A stretch of DNA of 39,948 nucleotides from CAZHZT01 sp964537285 (GTDB lineage Bacteria > Bacteroidota > Bacteroidia > Chitinophagales > Saprospiraceae), in contig CAZHZT010000040.1 of NCBI GenBank assembly GCA_964537285.1, positions 1-39,948 of the forward strand, given 5' to 3'. Below the pieces are notes generated by a model, which made no database searches, had not been told where the DNA came from, and saw only the letters and a list, made by a program, of their open reading frames with translations. The position numbers and the translations under genes were made by a program. Positions within the stretch are counted from its first letter, which is position 1. Every line of letters begins with the position of its first letter. Below are positions 16,055 through 23,198 of the stretch, piece by piece.

Positions 16055-17652
16055 TAAAAACAGTTGAATTAAAACTTTTACCCGAAGAAGAAAAGGACGT
16101 TGACCTTATTGATAAAAGAGCGATCAAAAAGGCAAAGGTAAACCCTGGTCAAGTTGAATCGGTCAGGGTGGTAAAGCGCTCCATAGATGCCAGAGGAGCC
16201 AGGCCTTTTTATCGGCTGAGGGTTGAAGTGTACATAGACGAAACACTCGCTCCTGAAGCAGCCATCCTTAACCAAATAAAACCACTTTCAAAACAGGCTG
16301 AAAAAGTAATCATCATTGGAGCTGGCCCCGCAGGGTATTTTGCCGCTCTTAAATTATTGCAGTTAGGTATTAAACCTGTTGTGCTCGATCGCGGGAAAGA
16401 TGTCCGGGCACGTCGGAGAGACCTAAGAGCCATTCAACAGTTTGCTGAAGTTAACCCAAATTCAAACTATTGCTTTGGAGAAGGTGGAGCAGGGACTTAC
16501 TCTGATGGTAAACTCTATACGCGTTCCCACAAAAGAGGCAAAATTGCCGAAGTGCTTCAGCTGCTCGTAGAGCATGGAGCAAAAAGTGATATTCTTATTG
16601 ATGCTCATCCGCACATAGGTTCCAATAAGCTTCCTAAAATAGTGGCCAATATTCGAACCACCATAGAACACTATGGGGGAGAGGTGCATTTTGACTCTAA
16701 AGTAACCGACTTTATTATTAGAAACAGGCGTATGCTTGGAGTAGTTGTGAACGGTGAAGAGGAATTGCAGGCAAACGCCTTTATTCTGGCCACCGGGCAT
16801 TCGGCCCGCGATATTTATACTTTATTGAATGAAAAAAATATTCGTATTGAACGCAAACCATTTGCTTTAGGGGTGCGAATTGAACATCCACAAGCACTCA
16901 TTGACGAAATTCAGTACAATCAAAAAAAGAGAGAAGATAATCTACCCGCTTCCAGCTACCGGCTGGCTTGCCAGGTTGACAAAAGAGGTGTTTTTTCATT
17001 TTGTATGTGCCCGGGAGGATTAGTAGTGCCCGCTGCGACTGCTCCCGGAGAAATCGTTGTCAACGGCATGTCTATGTCAAAGCGAGATTCTTTGTTCGCC
17101 AATTCAGGTACCGTTGTAGCCGTAGAAATGCAGGATTTAGCAGCTTATGAACAATATGGACAATTTTCAGCTTTAGCCTTCCAGCAGGAAGTAGAAAGGT
17201 CGATGTTTGCAGCGGGGGATGGAAGTCAAAAAGCACCCGCTCAAAAGTTAACGGATTTTGTGGAGGGAAAACTCTCCGGAATACTTCCGGGAAGTTCTTA
17301 CATTCCGGGTTTGTTCGCAGCACCACTGCATGAGCTTCTTCCCGAGTTTATTTACAAAAGATTAAAAGAGGGTGTGAAGGTTTTCGGCCGAAAAATGAAA
17401 GGTTACTTCACAGAAGAAGCCAATGTAATAGGAACAGAGAGTAGAACGAGCGCTCCGCTAAGAGTTCCAAGGGATGAAAAGACGCTTATGCACAACGATT
17501 GTGCAGGTCTTTTTCCTGCAGGAGAGGGAGCCGGTTATGCAGGAGGAATCCTATCCGCAGCAATGGATGGCCAGAATGTGGCTAAAGCAGTTGCTCAATT
17601 TCTGAGAGGCCAGTTAGAAAAAACGACTATTGAATATGAAAGATATACTTGA
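16051..17652 (+). CDS. FAD-dependent oxidoreductase, COG2509 family
   Basis: The 533-residue flavoprotein has an N-terminal extension of about 85 residues (alpha/beta, KVNPGQVESVRVVKRSIDA), then the FAD-binding dinucleotide motif VIIIGAGPAGYFAALKLLQ (about 88-106) with the acidic ribose-binding residue in VVLDRGKDVRARRRD. NYCFGEGGAGTYSDGKLYTR is diagnostic of this family, and the C-terminal FAD segment is GLFPAGEGAGYAGGILSAAM. The reaction of COG2509 proteins is not well established, so no substrate is given. It overlaps its upstream and downstream neighbours, indicating an operon with the small secreted protein and the DoxX protein. Confidence 0.9.
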   Translation: MIKTVELKLLPEEEKDVDLIDKRAIKKAKVNPGQVESVRVVKRSIDARGARPFYRLRVEVYIDETLAPEAAILNQIKPLSKQAEKVIIIGAGPAGYFAALKLLQLGIKPVVLDRGKDVRARRRDLRAIQQFAEVNPNSNYCFGEGGAGTYSDGKLYTRSHKRGKIAEVLQLLVEHGAKSDILIDAHPHIGSNKLPKIVANIRTTIEHYGGEVHFDSKVTDFIIRNRRMLGVVVNGEEELQANAFILATGHSARDIYTLLNEKNIRIERKPFALGVRIEHPQALIDEIQYNQKKREDNLPASSYRLACQVDKRGVFSFCMCPGGLVVPAATAPGEIVVNGMSMSKRDSLFANSGTVVAVEMQDLAAYEQYGQFSALAFQQEVERSMFAAGDGSQKAPAQKLTDFVEGKLSGILPGSSYIPGLFAAPLHELLPEFIYKRLKEGVKVFGRKMKGYFTEEANVIGTESRTSAPLRVPRDEKTLMHNDCAGLFPAGEGAGYAGGILSAAMDGQNVAKAVAQFLRGQLEKTTIEYERYT

Positions 17653-18052
17653 TTTATTAGGCAGGATCTTTATTTCCTTTATTTTTTTATATGAGGCATA
17701 TGACTCCCTGTTTCATTTTGATAAAACAAAGGCCCTCATGTCTGCCTACGGAATTAATTGGAACCAGGATCTTTTGTTGTTGGGAAGCATACTGTTTCTG
17801 CTATTAGGCAGTATCCTGGTTCTTATCGGTTACCGAACAAGCCTGGGGGCTCTCATGCTGTTGCTTTACTGGATACCTGTGACCTTCATAGTGCACTCCT
17901 TTTGGAATGATCCAAAAGAAATACGGCACGAACAGTCTGTTTATTTTATGAAGAATATTGCCATTGTAGGCGGTTTATTGATGGTGCTGGTAAATGATAG
18001 TAGGGCAATCAGTATAAAACGACTTTTGGCGACTACGCGTGTTGGGGGCTAA
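17636..18052 (+). CDS. DoxX-family membrane protein
   Basis: The 138-residue protein (start ATG 17636, overlapping the flavoprotein gene by 17 bases) has four hydrophobic segments: about 5-20, 42-62, 68-88 and 103-120. The layout and the opening LLGRIFISFIFLYEAYDSLF are typical of DoxX/DoxD-like proteins, which are inner-membrane proteins linked to quinone or thiol redox reactions. Its position behind a flavoprotein gene fits a redox role, but the partner is inferred. The gene ends 5 bases before the stop of the convergent K+ channel gene, with no separate terminator visible. Confidence 0.83.
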   Translation: MKDILDLLGRIFISFIFLYEAYDSLFHFDKTKALMSAYGINWNQDLLLLGSILFLLLGSILVLIGYRTSLGALMLLLYWIPVTFIVHSFWNDPKEIRHEQSVYFMKNIAIVGGLLMVLVNDSRAISIKRLLATTRVGG

Positions 18053-18057
18053 TAATT

Positions 18058-18900
18058 TCATTCATTGAGTACTTCACCACAGTATTTGCAGTACAGGGCA
18101 TCGTCGTCGTGGCCTCCTTGAGAACAATACCTGCAAGCCTGTGTGTTGGAGTGTTTACGATCTGCATTGGCAGCAGAGATCATTTCAGACGAAACAATGC
18201 CTGTTGGTACAGCCAGAACAGCGTAACCCAGGATCATGACAATAGCTGCCAGGAACTGGCCAACATCGGTTTTAGGGTGTATATCCCCATAACCAACCGT
18301 AGTAATCGTTACGATTGCCCAATAAATAGATCTTGGGATACTGGAAAAACCGGAATCTGCTCCACCTTCTACTAAATACATTAAAGAACCTATCAAAGTA
18401 ACCGAAAGAAGAATGAAAAACAGGAAAACAGTAATTTTGGTCTGACTTGCTTGAAGGGCAGTGATTATCACCCTTCCTTCTTTTAAGTATTTTGTAAGCT
18501 TTAATATTCTAAATATTCTCAATAACCGGAGTCCCCTAATGGTCATGAAATAGTTACTTACCGGAAGAAAAAGCCCGATATAGGTAGGTAAAAAAGAAAT
18601 TAGGTCAATGATACCCCATGTACTCGTAATATATCTCCAGGGACGGTACACAGCATAAATGCGCAAAAGGTACTCAATGGTAAAGATGATGGTAAAGGTC
18701 CATTCTAAAATAAAAAAAACCTCTTTGTATTTATCATGAAGAGACTCTACGGTTTCAAGCATTACAGTAAGTACACTAGCAGAAATAATTATAAGAAGAC
18801 CAATGTCAAAAGCTTTTCCAGCAGGTGTATCCGCTTCGTAAATGATTTCATGCAGTATTTCTCTCAAACGAACCTTTTTCTTTTTCTGTGAATTCTCCAT
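18058..18900 (-). CDS. Voltage-gated potassium channel with C-terminal zinc ribbon
   Basis: The 280-residue protein has six membrane segments: S1 about 30-52, S2 about 61-83, S3 about 94-112, S4 about 121-139, S5 about 153-177 and S6 about 212-237. S4 carries regularly spaced arginines (IRGLRLLRIFRILKLTKYL), the voltage sensor of Kv-type channels. The pore has the potassium selectivity signature TITTVGYGD. The last 30 residues hold two cysteine pairs, CRYCSQGG and YCKYCGEV, consistent with a small zinc-ribbon. The channel should sit in the inner membrane with this ribbon in the cytoplasm, where it might sense redox or metal state; that is inference. Confidence 0.95.
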   Translation of the reverse strand: MENSQKKKKVRLREILHEIIYEADTPAGKAFDIGLLIIISASVLTVMLETVESLHDKYKEVFFILEWTFTIIFTIEYLLRIYAVYRPWRYITSTWGIIDLISFLPTYIGLFLPVSNYFMTIRGLRLLRIFRILKLTKYLKEGRVIITALQASQTKITVFLFFILLSVTLIGSLMYLVEGGADSGFSSIPRSIYWAIVTITTVGYGDIHPKTDVGQFLAAIVMILGYAVLAVPTGIVSSEMISAANADRKHSNTQACRYCSQGGHDDDALYCKYCGEVLNE

Positions 18901-18988
18901 AAGAAAATTTATACTTTAAAAATCATTTCAATGTGTTAATTATTAAAAATAATATATGATAAATTAATATTTTGACGATGATTCTGTT

Positions 18989-18996
18989 ATTTTTGT
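18989..18996 (+). promoter_or_regulatory. Possible -7 element upstream of the LytTR regulator
   Basis: TATTTTTG fits TAnnTTTG exactly and lies 117 bases before the regulator ATG. The nearest TTTG upstream (18972) is only 13 bases away, shorter than the usual 19-21, so the assignment is weak. Otherwise the gap 18901-19113 is A+T-rich and empty. Confidence 0.25.
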
Positions 18997-19113
18997 GAAA
19001 AGATTTTAAATTAAGCGTTTAAGGAATAAAGTCTAATACATAAGTACAGTAAAAGATTTTTGTTAAATTTAATATTCATGAAGCGCTCAGAGGCTAAAAA
19101 ATAAATTCAATTT

Positions 19114-19893
19114 ATGTCAGAAAAGATGGATAAAATTAAGGCAATAATCGTAGAAGATGAAATAAAAGGATTAAATAACCTTAAAACCTTATTGAGAGAA
19201 CATTGCCCCAACCTTGAAGTGATTGGAGATGCGGATAGCGTCGAATCGGGCTTAAATTTACTTAAACAGCCAGACATAAATCCGGATGTTGCTTTCCTTG
19301 ATGTAAACCTTCGTGACGGGCAAGTATTCCAACTACTTAACCAGTTAGAAGTTATAAATTTTGATATCATATTTGTTACCGCTTTTGAAGAGTATGCTTT
19401 AAAAGCTTTCGAATACAGTTCAATTGGATATATTGTTAAACCAATTGATCCGGATAAGCTTATTGAAACAGTAAATAAAGTAAAACCTAAAAATGACCAG
19501 TCCATTAATGAAAGGTTGGATGTATTCAAGCAGCATTATTCAAACCCGAATGCGTTTGAAAAAATCTCTATCCCGGCAATTGATGGTATTTACTTTATTA
19601 ACATAAAGGAAATAGTCCGTTGTGAAGCCGAAGATAATTATACCCATATCCATCTTCAGAGCGGAGAAAGGATTACTGCGTCAAAAACGATTAAGTTCTA
19701 TGAAGAACTATTGAGCGGGTTTAATTTTTACCGGGTCCACAAAAGTCATCTGATCAACCTGAATTTTATGCGTAAATTTGTAAAGGGTGATGGAGGCTTT
19801 TTAATTATGGATGATTCAAAACGAATAGAAGTTTCAAGACGTCGTCGCCCTGCTTTTTTAGAAAAAATGAAGCAATTACAGCGAGGATTATAG
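19114..19893 (+). CDS. LytTR-family response regulator
   Basis: The 259-residue regulator has an N-terminal receiver domain (about 8-125): acidic pair in IIVEDEIKG, phospho-acceptor Asp in VAFLDVNLRDG, conserved Thr in IIFVTAFEEYALKAFEY, and Lys in YIVKPIDPDKL. A LytTR DNA-binding domain follows (about 150-255: IDGIYFINIKEIVRCEAEDN, YRVHKSHLINLNFM). It should bind DNA after phosphorylation by a LytS-type kinase. Such a kinase is encoded at 21005-22918, with a small double-glycine peptide gene between. LytTR regulators elsewhere often control peptide-signalling and bacteriocin genes. Confidence 0.95.
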   Translation: MSEKMDKIKAIIVEDEIKGLNNLKTLLREHCPNLEVIGDADSVESGLNLLKQPDINPDVAFLDVNLRDGQVFQLLNQLEVINFDIIFVTAFEEYALKAFEYSSIGYIVKPIDPDKLIETVNKVKPKNDQSINERLDVFKQHYSNPNAFEKISIPAIDGIYFINIKEIVRCEAEDNYTHIHLQSGERITASKTIKFYEELLSGFNFYRVHKSHLINLNFMRKFVKGDGGFLIMDDSKRIEVSRRRRPAFLEKMKQLQRGL

Positions 19894-19972
19894 AATAACA
19901 CTACTTCTGTGTAATCAAATAAATCCTGTGGAAATCTAAATTTTTACAGGCTCTAAACATACAAAGCAAATA

Positions 19973-20083
19973 GTTCTTTGACATAAATTGTGATAACATG
20001 GAACTTCAAAATGATAATCCTTTCAGCCACAAGAGCATTCAAGGCTTATCATTTTGAAGTTCCACACAATTTGTCAAAGAACG
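19973..20083 (-). mobile_element. MITE-like fold-back element, complete, reverse orientation
   Basis: Begins GTTCTTTGACATAAATTGTG and ends CACAATTTGTCAAAGAACG, the reverse arrangement of the family. Imperfect flanking repeats AAGCAAATA and AAACAAATA suggest an old target duplication. It lies 80 bases after the LytTR regulator gene. Confidence 0.85.
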
Positions 20084-20113
20084 AAACAAATAAATCATTT
20101 ACTTGATTAAATA

Positions 20114-20287
20114 CTAAATTCCCAGAGCCGGTTCCCCCCACCGACACATCAAAAGTATTTTACAAGGAACTATTGGATCAACCAATGTTTCTACATTTTT
20201 TTTGCATTTTTCAACTGGACTACGATTGTTTTCACGACTTTTGCGGTCCGGAAGTTGATCTATGGGTGCTTTTGGTTTCTCACTCAT
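20114..20287 (-). CDS. Uncertain small ORF (57 codons)
   Basis: An ATG-initiated open frame encodes a hydrophilic peptide starting MSEKPKAPIDQLPDRKSREN and ending CRWGEPALGI, with four cysteines. No family, signal peptide or clear ribosome-binding site is visible. It occupies DNA in the long gap between the LytTR regulator and the GG-peptide that repeats do not explain. It may be a chance frame or a gene remnant. Confidence 0.2.
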   Translation of the reverse strand: MSEKPKAPIDQLPDRKSRENNRSPVEKCKKNVETLVDPIVPCKILLMCRWGEPALGI

Positions 20288-20310
20288 TCTATCTGGGACG
20301 TAAATAGTAA

Positions 20311-20337
20311 CGTTCTTTCACAATTTGTCAGAGAACG
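20311..20337. mobile_element. Internally deleted MITE remnant
   Basis: CGTTCTTTCACAATTTGTCA followed by GAGAACG joins the first seven bases of one end (GTTCTTT) directly to the opposite terminal arm (CACAATTTGTCA). The same junction GTTCTTT/CACAATTT occurs at 28260-28287, there in the other orientation. Confidence 0.7.
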
Positions 20338-20339
20338 GA

Positions 20340-20522
20340 TACTCTGTAACCTAAGTTAATGAATATTTTGAACGAAGGGATTTTTTTTCTTCAACAAGGC
20401 AAAAAACGTAGGCGTAACTTGTCCCGAATGCCTTCGGGAGGCTTAGCTACAGCGAGGCTTTTTAACGAAGTTGAAGGAAAAAGGAGCCCTTTAAAATGTT
20501 TATTAACTTAGGTTACACTGTA
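20340..20522. repeat. Large 183-bp fold-back
   Basis: Outer arms TACTCTGTAACCTAAGTTAA (20340) and the complement of TTAACTTAGGTTACACTGTA (20503-20522) pair with few mismatches. Inner blocks TCTTCAACAAGG and GAAGTTGAAGGA continue the stem. The tip (about 20409-20460: CGTAGGCGTAACTTGTCCCG, then AATGCCTTCGGGA) is shared in reverse complement with the fold-back at 34181-34482. The rest of the gap 20523-20807 is A+T-rich with no gene recognised. Confidence 0.8.
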
Positions 20523-20807
20523 CTAAGCTCGAATAAAGCCTAACAACTATAAGTTAAATAAAAATGTGTGTGAAGGAAAAATTTTTATTTTTTACATAGG
20601 TTATCAGTAGAAAAGATCAAAGAGCTACGATTCTTGATCTTATGTATTTTTTTTGGGGTTATGTGTTTTTATGTATATAGAATTACATTTAACTGTTTGA
20701 TTCTGATAAGGATAGAAAGTTGTGTTATAACGAAGAAATCGGTATTTTTAACCTAATTAAGCGTAAAACAAGGGGATGTTTTGCGCTTTCCACAAAAATT
20801 AAACGCT

Positions 20808-20954
20808 ATGGGTAAAAAACCTAAAAAGAACAAAAGTTCGCTTTCTAAATTAAAGAAAGAACTTCAAACCATTAAGAAGAACGATCAGGAAAAACTAAAG
20901 GGTGGGAAAAGTGGTAAATGGAATACGGGCTGCGGAGATATTGTTCCACAATAA
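20808..20954 (+). CDS. Small peptide with double-glycine leader (putative signal peptide, bacteriocin or RiPP precursor)
   Basis: An ATG-TAA frame of 48 codons encodes a basic leader and a short core. The leader (1-33) has the spaced hydrophobic residues and acidic position of double-glycine leaders (Leu15, Glu18-Leu19, Ile22, Leu30) and ends KLKGG at 32-33. Cleavage there by a peptidase-containing ABC transporter would release a 15-residue core, KSGKWNTGCGDIVPQ, with one cysteine. No membrane segment is present. The gene ends 50 bases before the TPR histidine kinase and follows the LytTR regulator, a setting like peptide pheromone or bacteriocin control loops. No transporter, lanthipeptide or radical-SAM enzyme is encoded in the window, so processing must be supplied elsewhere. 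The assignment rests on the leader pattern and context only. Confidence 0.6.
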   Translation: MGKKPKKNKSSLSKLKKELQTIKKNDQEKLKGGKSGKWNTGCGDIVPQ

Positions 20955-20970
20955 AAATTACCCTTCATAG

Positions 20971-21015
20971 GTTGAAATCATTTTGAAATTCACTAAATTA
21001 CGGAATGATTTCAAC
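20971..21015 (+). promoter_or_regulatory. 12-bp inverted repeat covering the kinase start codon
   Basis: GTTGAAATCATT (20971-20982) and AATGATTTCAAC (21004-21015) are perfect complements separated by 21 bases. The kinase ATG (21005-21007) lies inside the right arm. In RNA this hairpin would hide the start codon; in DNA it could be an operator. It also separates the peptide gene from the kinase gene. Confidence 0.6.
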
Positions 21016-22918
21016 TTATCATTTAGACGAATTAAAACAGCTGGAGTTACAACTTTTCCGGCAGGAACATCCTGTTAAAAGACAGCATATGCTAGACGCA
21101 CTTGCTGCTCATTATGTATTTACAAATGTTCAAAAAGCCCAGGACGTTCTTCAGCAACAGGAAAAATTACTACTGGATTACCCTAATCCGGATTTGCAGC
21201 TCAATTATCATATGCATGCTGCACTGATGGAAAATCAGCTCTATTTCTATTCGGAAGCTGAGCAGCATTTCCTGGCAGCACTAGAACTGATAGAAGAGCG
21301 AGGCAATGTTGGGCAGCAAGCTGAAGTGCTAATTGATTACTCGGGAACGTGCTTAAATCAAGGACGCTCTGAAAAAGCCATAGATCTGCTCGAACGCTCT
21401 TCGCGCCTGTTGGAAATGTTCCCGGATGATCGATTAAAAGCGCGCTTCGTCTGTCGAGAAGGTGTTCTTAGTTTGCATATATCTAATTATACCCAGGCAA
21501 TAGAACAACTAATGGAAGCTGATAAGCGCTTCTCTCTTCTTACTTCTCCTCTTTTATTAAAAGACTACTATTTCCTCACCATTTTACACAGTGGTTTAGG
21601 TACGATCTATCAGCAAAACGGGGAAATTGAAAAAAGTGTCAAAGCCAATCTTCAGGTATTGGATATATGTAATCAAACAGGAATGAGGCACCGCTTGAGC
21701 TGGCATTATCTAAATGTCGGTAGGGGCTACATTGCACTTAATGACCCTGAAAAAGCAGAAGACTTCTTTCGGAAAGCAGTGCATGTAGCCGATGACAATA
21801 GCCGTCTGGCTCGCGCCGGAGCTTATGCCAATTTAGGGTATTGTGCCTATATGAAGGCGGGGTATAAAGAGGCTCTAAAGTTATTTGAGCTGGCGGAAGA
21901 TCTCTATGACCAAACGGACCATACCAACTACTCTAATCTGTTTTTTATAGAAAGCTGGCGGGCAAAAGTCTTCGCTAATATTGGTGATAATAATCTTGCT
22001 TTAGAACACTTCTCTGAAGCGCTGGAATACGCCCGGAATTCTATGGATTACAAACAGCTCAGCATCATCTGTAAAGAAATTTCTCAGTTTTTTGCAGGGC
22101 AGGAGGATTATAAAAATGCTTATGACTATTTACAGGTGCACAATGACATGCTGGAGCAGTACCAGGAAGAAAGAAATGCACGTACCTTAATGGAAATTGA
22201 GGTGAAGTATGAAACCGAAAAAAAGAGGCGGGAAGCAGAAATGCTTCGCCTTCAGGCAACCAGCCTTCAATTAAAGGCGCTCAGAGCTCAAATGAATCCT
22301 CATTTTATATATAATGCCCTCAATTCCATACAACATTATATTACATCAAAGGAAGTGACTTCCGCAGCAAAATATCTTGCAAAGTTCGCAAAGCTAATGC
22401 GGCAAAGCCTGGATTATTCGGATCAGGAAATCATCACATTAGAAGAAGAAATTGAATTCTTGAGAGATTATCTGGAAATAAACCAGAAGCTGCGCTTTGA
22501 GGATGATATGGATTATTCCATTTATGTAAATGACGAAATTGAAGAAGATATCATGGGGGTTCCAACGATGATTGTACAGCCCTATGTTGAAAATGCCATA
22601 GAACATGGCCTTCGCAATAAAAAGAATGGCCTGGTGAAGCTGGAATTTTTTCTCAAAGAAGAGAATGTTATCCTTTGCATTGTCGAGGATAATGGTATTG
22701 GAAGGGCGAAAGCTGCTGAATATAAACGCTATGGCCAGAATCACCGATCAAAAGGTACGAGTATTACTGAAAAGCGCCTGGAAGTTCTTCATAAATCCCG
22801 CCAACGGTCTGGTGATTATGTCAAAATCATTGACCTTTTCGATGAAAAAACCGGCGCAGCTGCAGGAACACGGGTTGAGGTTGAAATTCCAATCATGGAG
22901 ATTCAGATGAAAAATTAG
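21005..22918 (+). CDS. Cytoplasmic TPR sensor histidine kinase, LytS-type
   Basis: The 637-residue protein has no signal peptide or membrane helix. Residues about 1-390 form tetratricopeptide repeats (for example ANLGYCAYMKAGYKEALKLF and YLNVGRGYIALNDPEKAEDF). A short coiled coil (about 390-420, VKYETEKKRREAEMLRLQ) leads to a His_kinase domain with the phospho-acceptor in QMNPHFIYNALNSIQHYI. The ATPase part has the N box PYVENAIEHGLRNKKNG and the G box VEDNGIGRAKA. It should phosphorylate a LytTR regulator, most plausibly the product of 19114-19893. TPR domains often bind peptides, so an imported or intracellular form of the nearby GG-peptide is a conceivable ligand; this is speculation. Confidence 0.93.
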   Translation: MISTYHLDELKQLELQLFRQEHPVKRQHMLDALAAHYVFTNVQKAQDVLQQQEKLLLDYPNPDLQLNYHMHAALMENQLYFYSEAEQHFLAALELIEERGNVGQQAEVLIDYSGTCLNQGRSEKAIDLLERSSRLLEMFPDDRLKARFVCREGVLSLHISNYTQAIEQLMEADKRFSLLTSPLLLKDYYFLTILHSGLGTIYQQNGEIEKSVKANLQVLDICNQTGMRHRLSWHYLNVGRGYIALNDPEKAEDFFRKAVHVADDNSRLARAGAYANLGYCAYMKAGYKEALKLFELAEDLYDQTDHTNYSNLFFIESWRAKVFANIGDNNLALEHFSEALEYARNSMDYKQLSIICKEISQFFAGQEDYKNAYDYLQVHNDMLEQYQEERNARTLMEIEVKYETEKKRREAEMLRLQATSLQLKALRAQMNPHFIYNALNSIQHYITSKEVTSAAKYLAKFAKLMRQSLDYSDQEIITLEEEIEFLRDYLEINQKLRFEDDMDYSIYVNDEIEEDIMGVPTMIVQPYVENAIEHGLRNKKNGLVKLEFFLKEENVILCIVEDNGIGRAKAAEYKRYGQNHRSKGTSITEKRLEVLHKSRQRSGDYVKIIDLFDEKTGAAAGTRVEVEIPIMEIQMKN

Positions 22919-22956
22919 GTTCTGGATAATTTCATTTGGTAAACGGTTTGAGAAAA

Positions 22957-23017
22957 AAACATGGGTCATCCCGAAGTTTCGGGATGACTCAGGCTTGAAG
23001 TTCCATTTTTTCAAAAT
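22957..23017. repeat. Chimeric palindrome/MITE fragment
   Basis: A hairpin with perfect inner arms GTCATCCCGAA and TTCGGGATGAC (22965-22988) carries the shared ATCCCGAA tip. It is followed by TTGAAGTTCCATTTTTTCA, the right arm of the MITE family. The left MITE arm is absent. It lies 40 bases after the kinase stop codon. Confidence 0.7.
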
Positions 23018-23162
23018 TACTTGTAAATATCCATATGCGTTAGCCGCTTACTTAATTAAAGGACCTCTATAAGATCCAAACTGTCCGCATTCTAAAACAT
23101 CGAAAATACTCAGGAAAATCCGCTTATCTTCGTACTATGTTTTCTCATAGTATGTTTAATTC

Positions 23163-23198
23163 ATCCTACACTTGTCGTAAAAAGTGTAGGATTTTTTT
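23163..23198 (+). terminator. Rho-independent terminator between kinase and pbpC
   Basis: ATCCTACACTT (23163-23173) pairs with AAGTGTAGGAT (23182-23192), followed by six further T residues. The orientation ends plus-strand transcripts. It abuts the pbpC stop codon, so the same hairpin follows that gene on the minus strand. A second small hairpin, TACTATG/CATAGTA, lies at 23133-23152; see findings for a possible small RNA. Confidence 0.75.

Noticed and set aside
16462..16800. Open frame antisense to the COG2509 flavoprotein gene
   Set aside because: It lies entirely inside a well-supported conserved gene and its product has no recognisable features.
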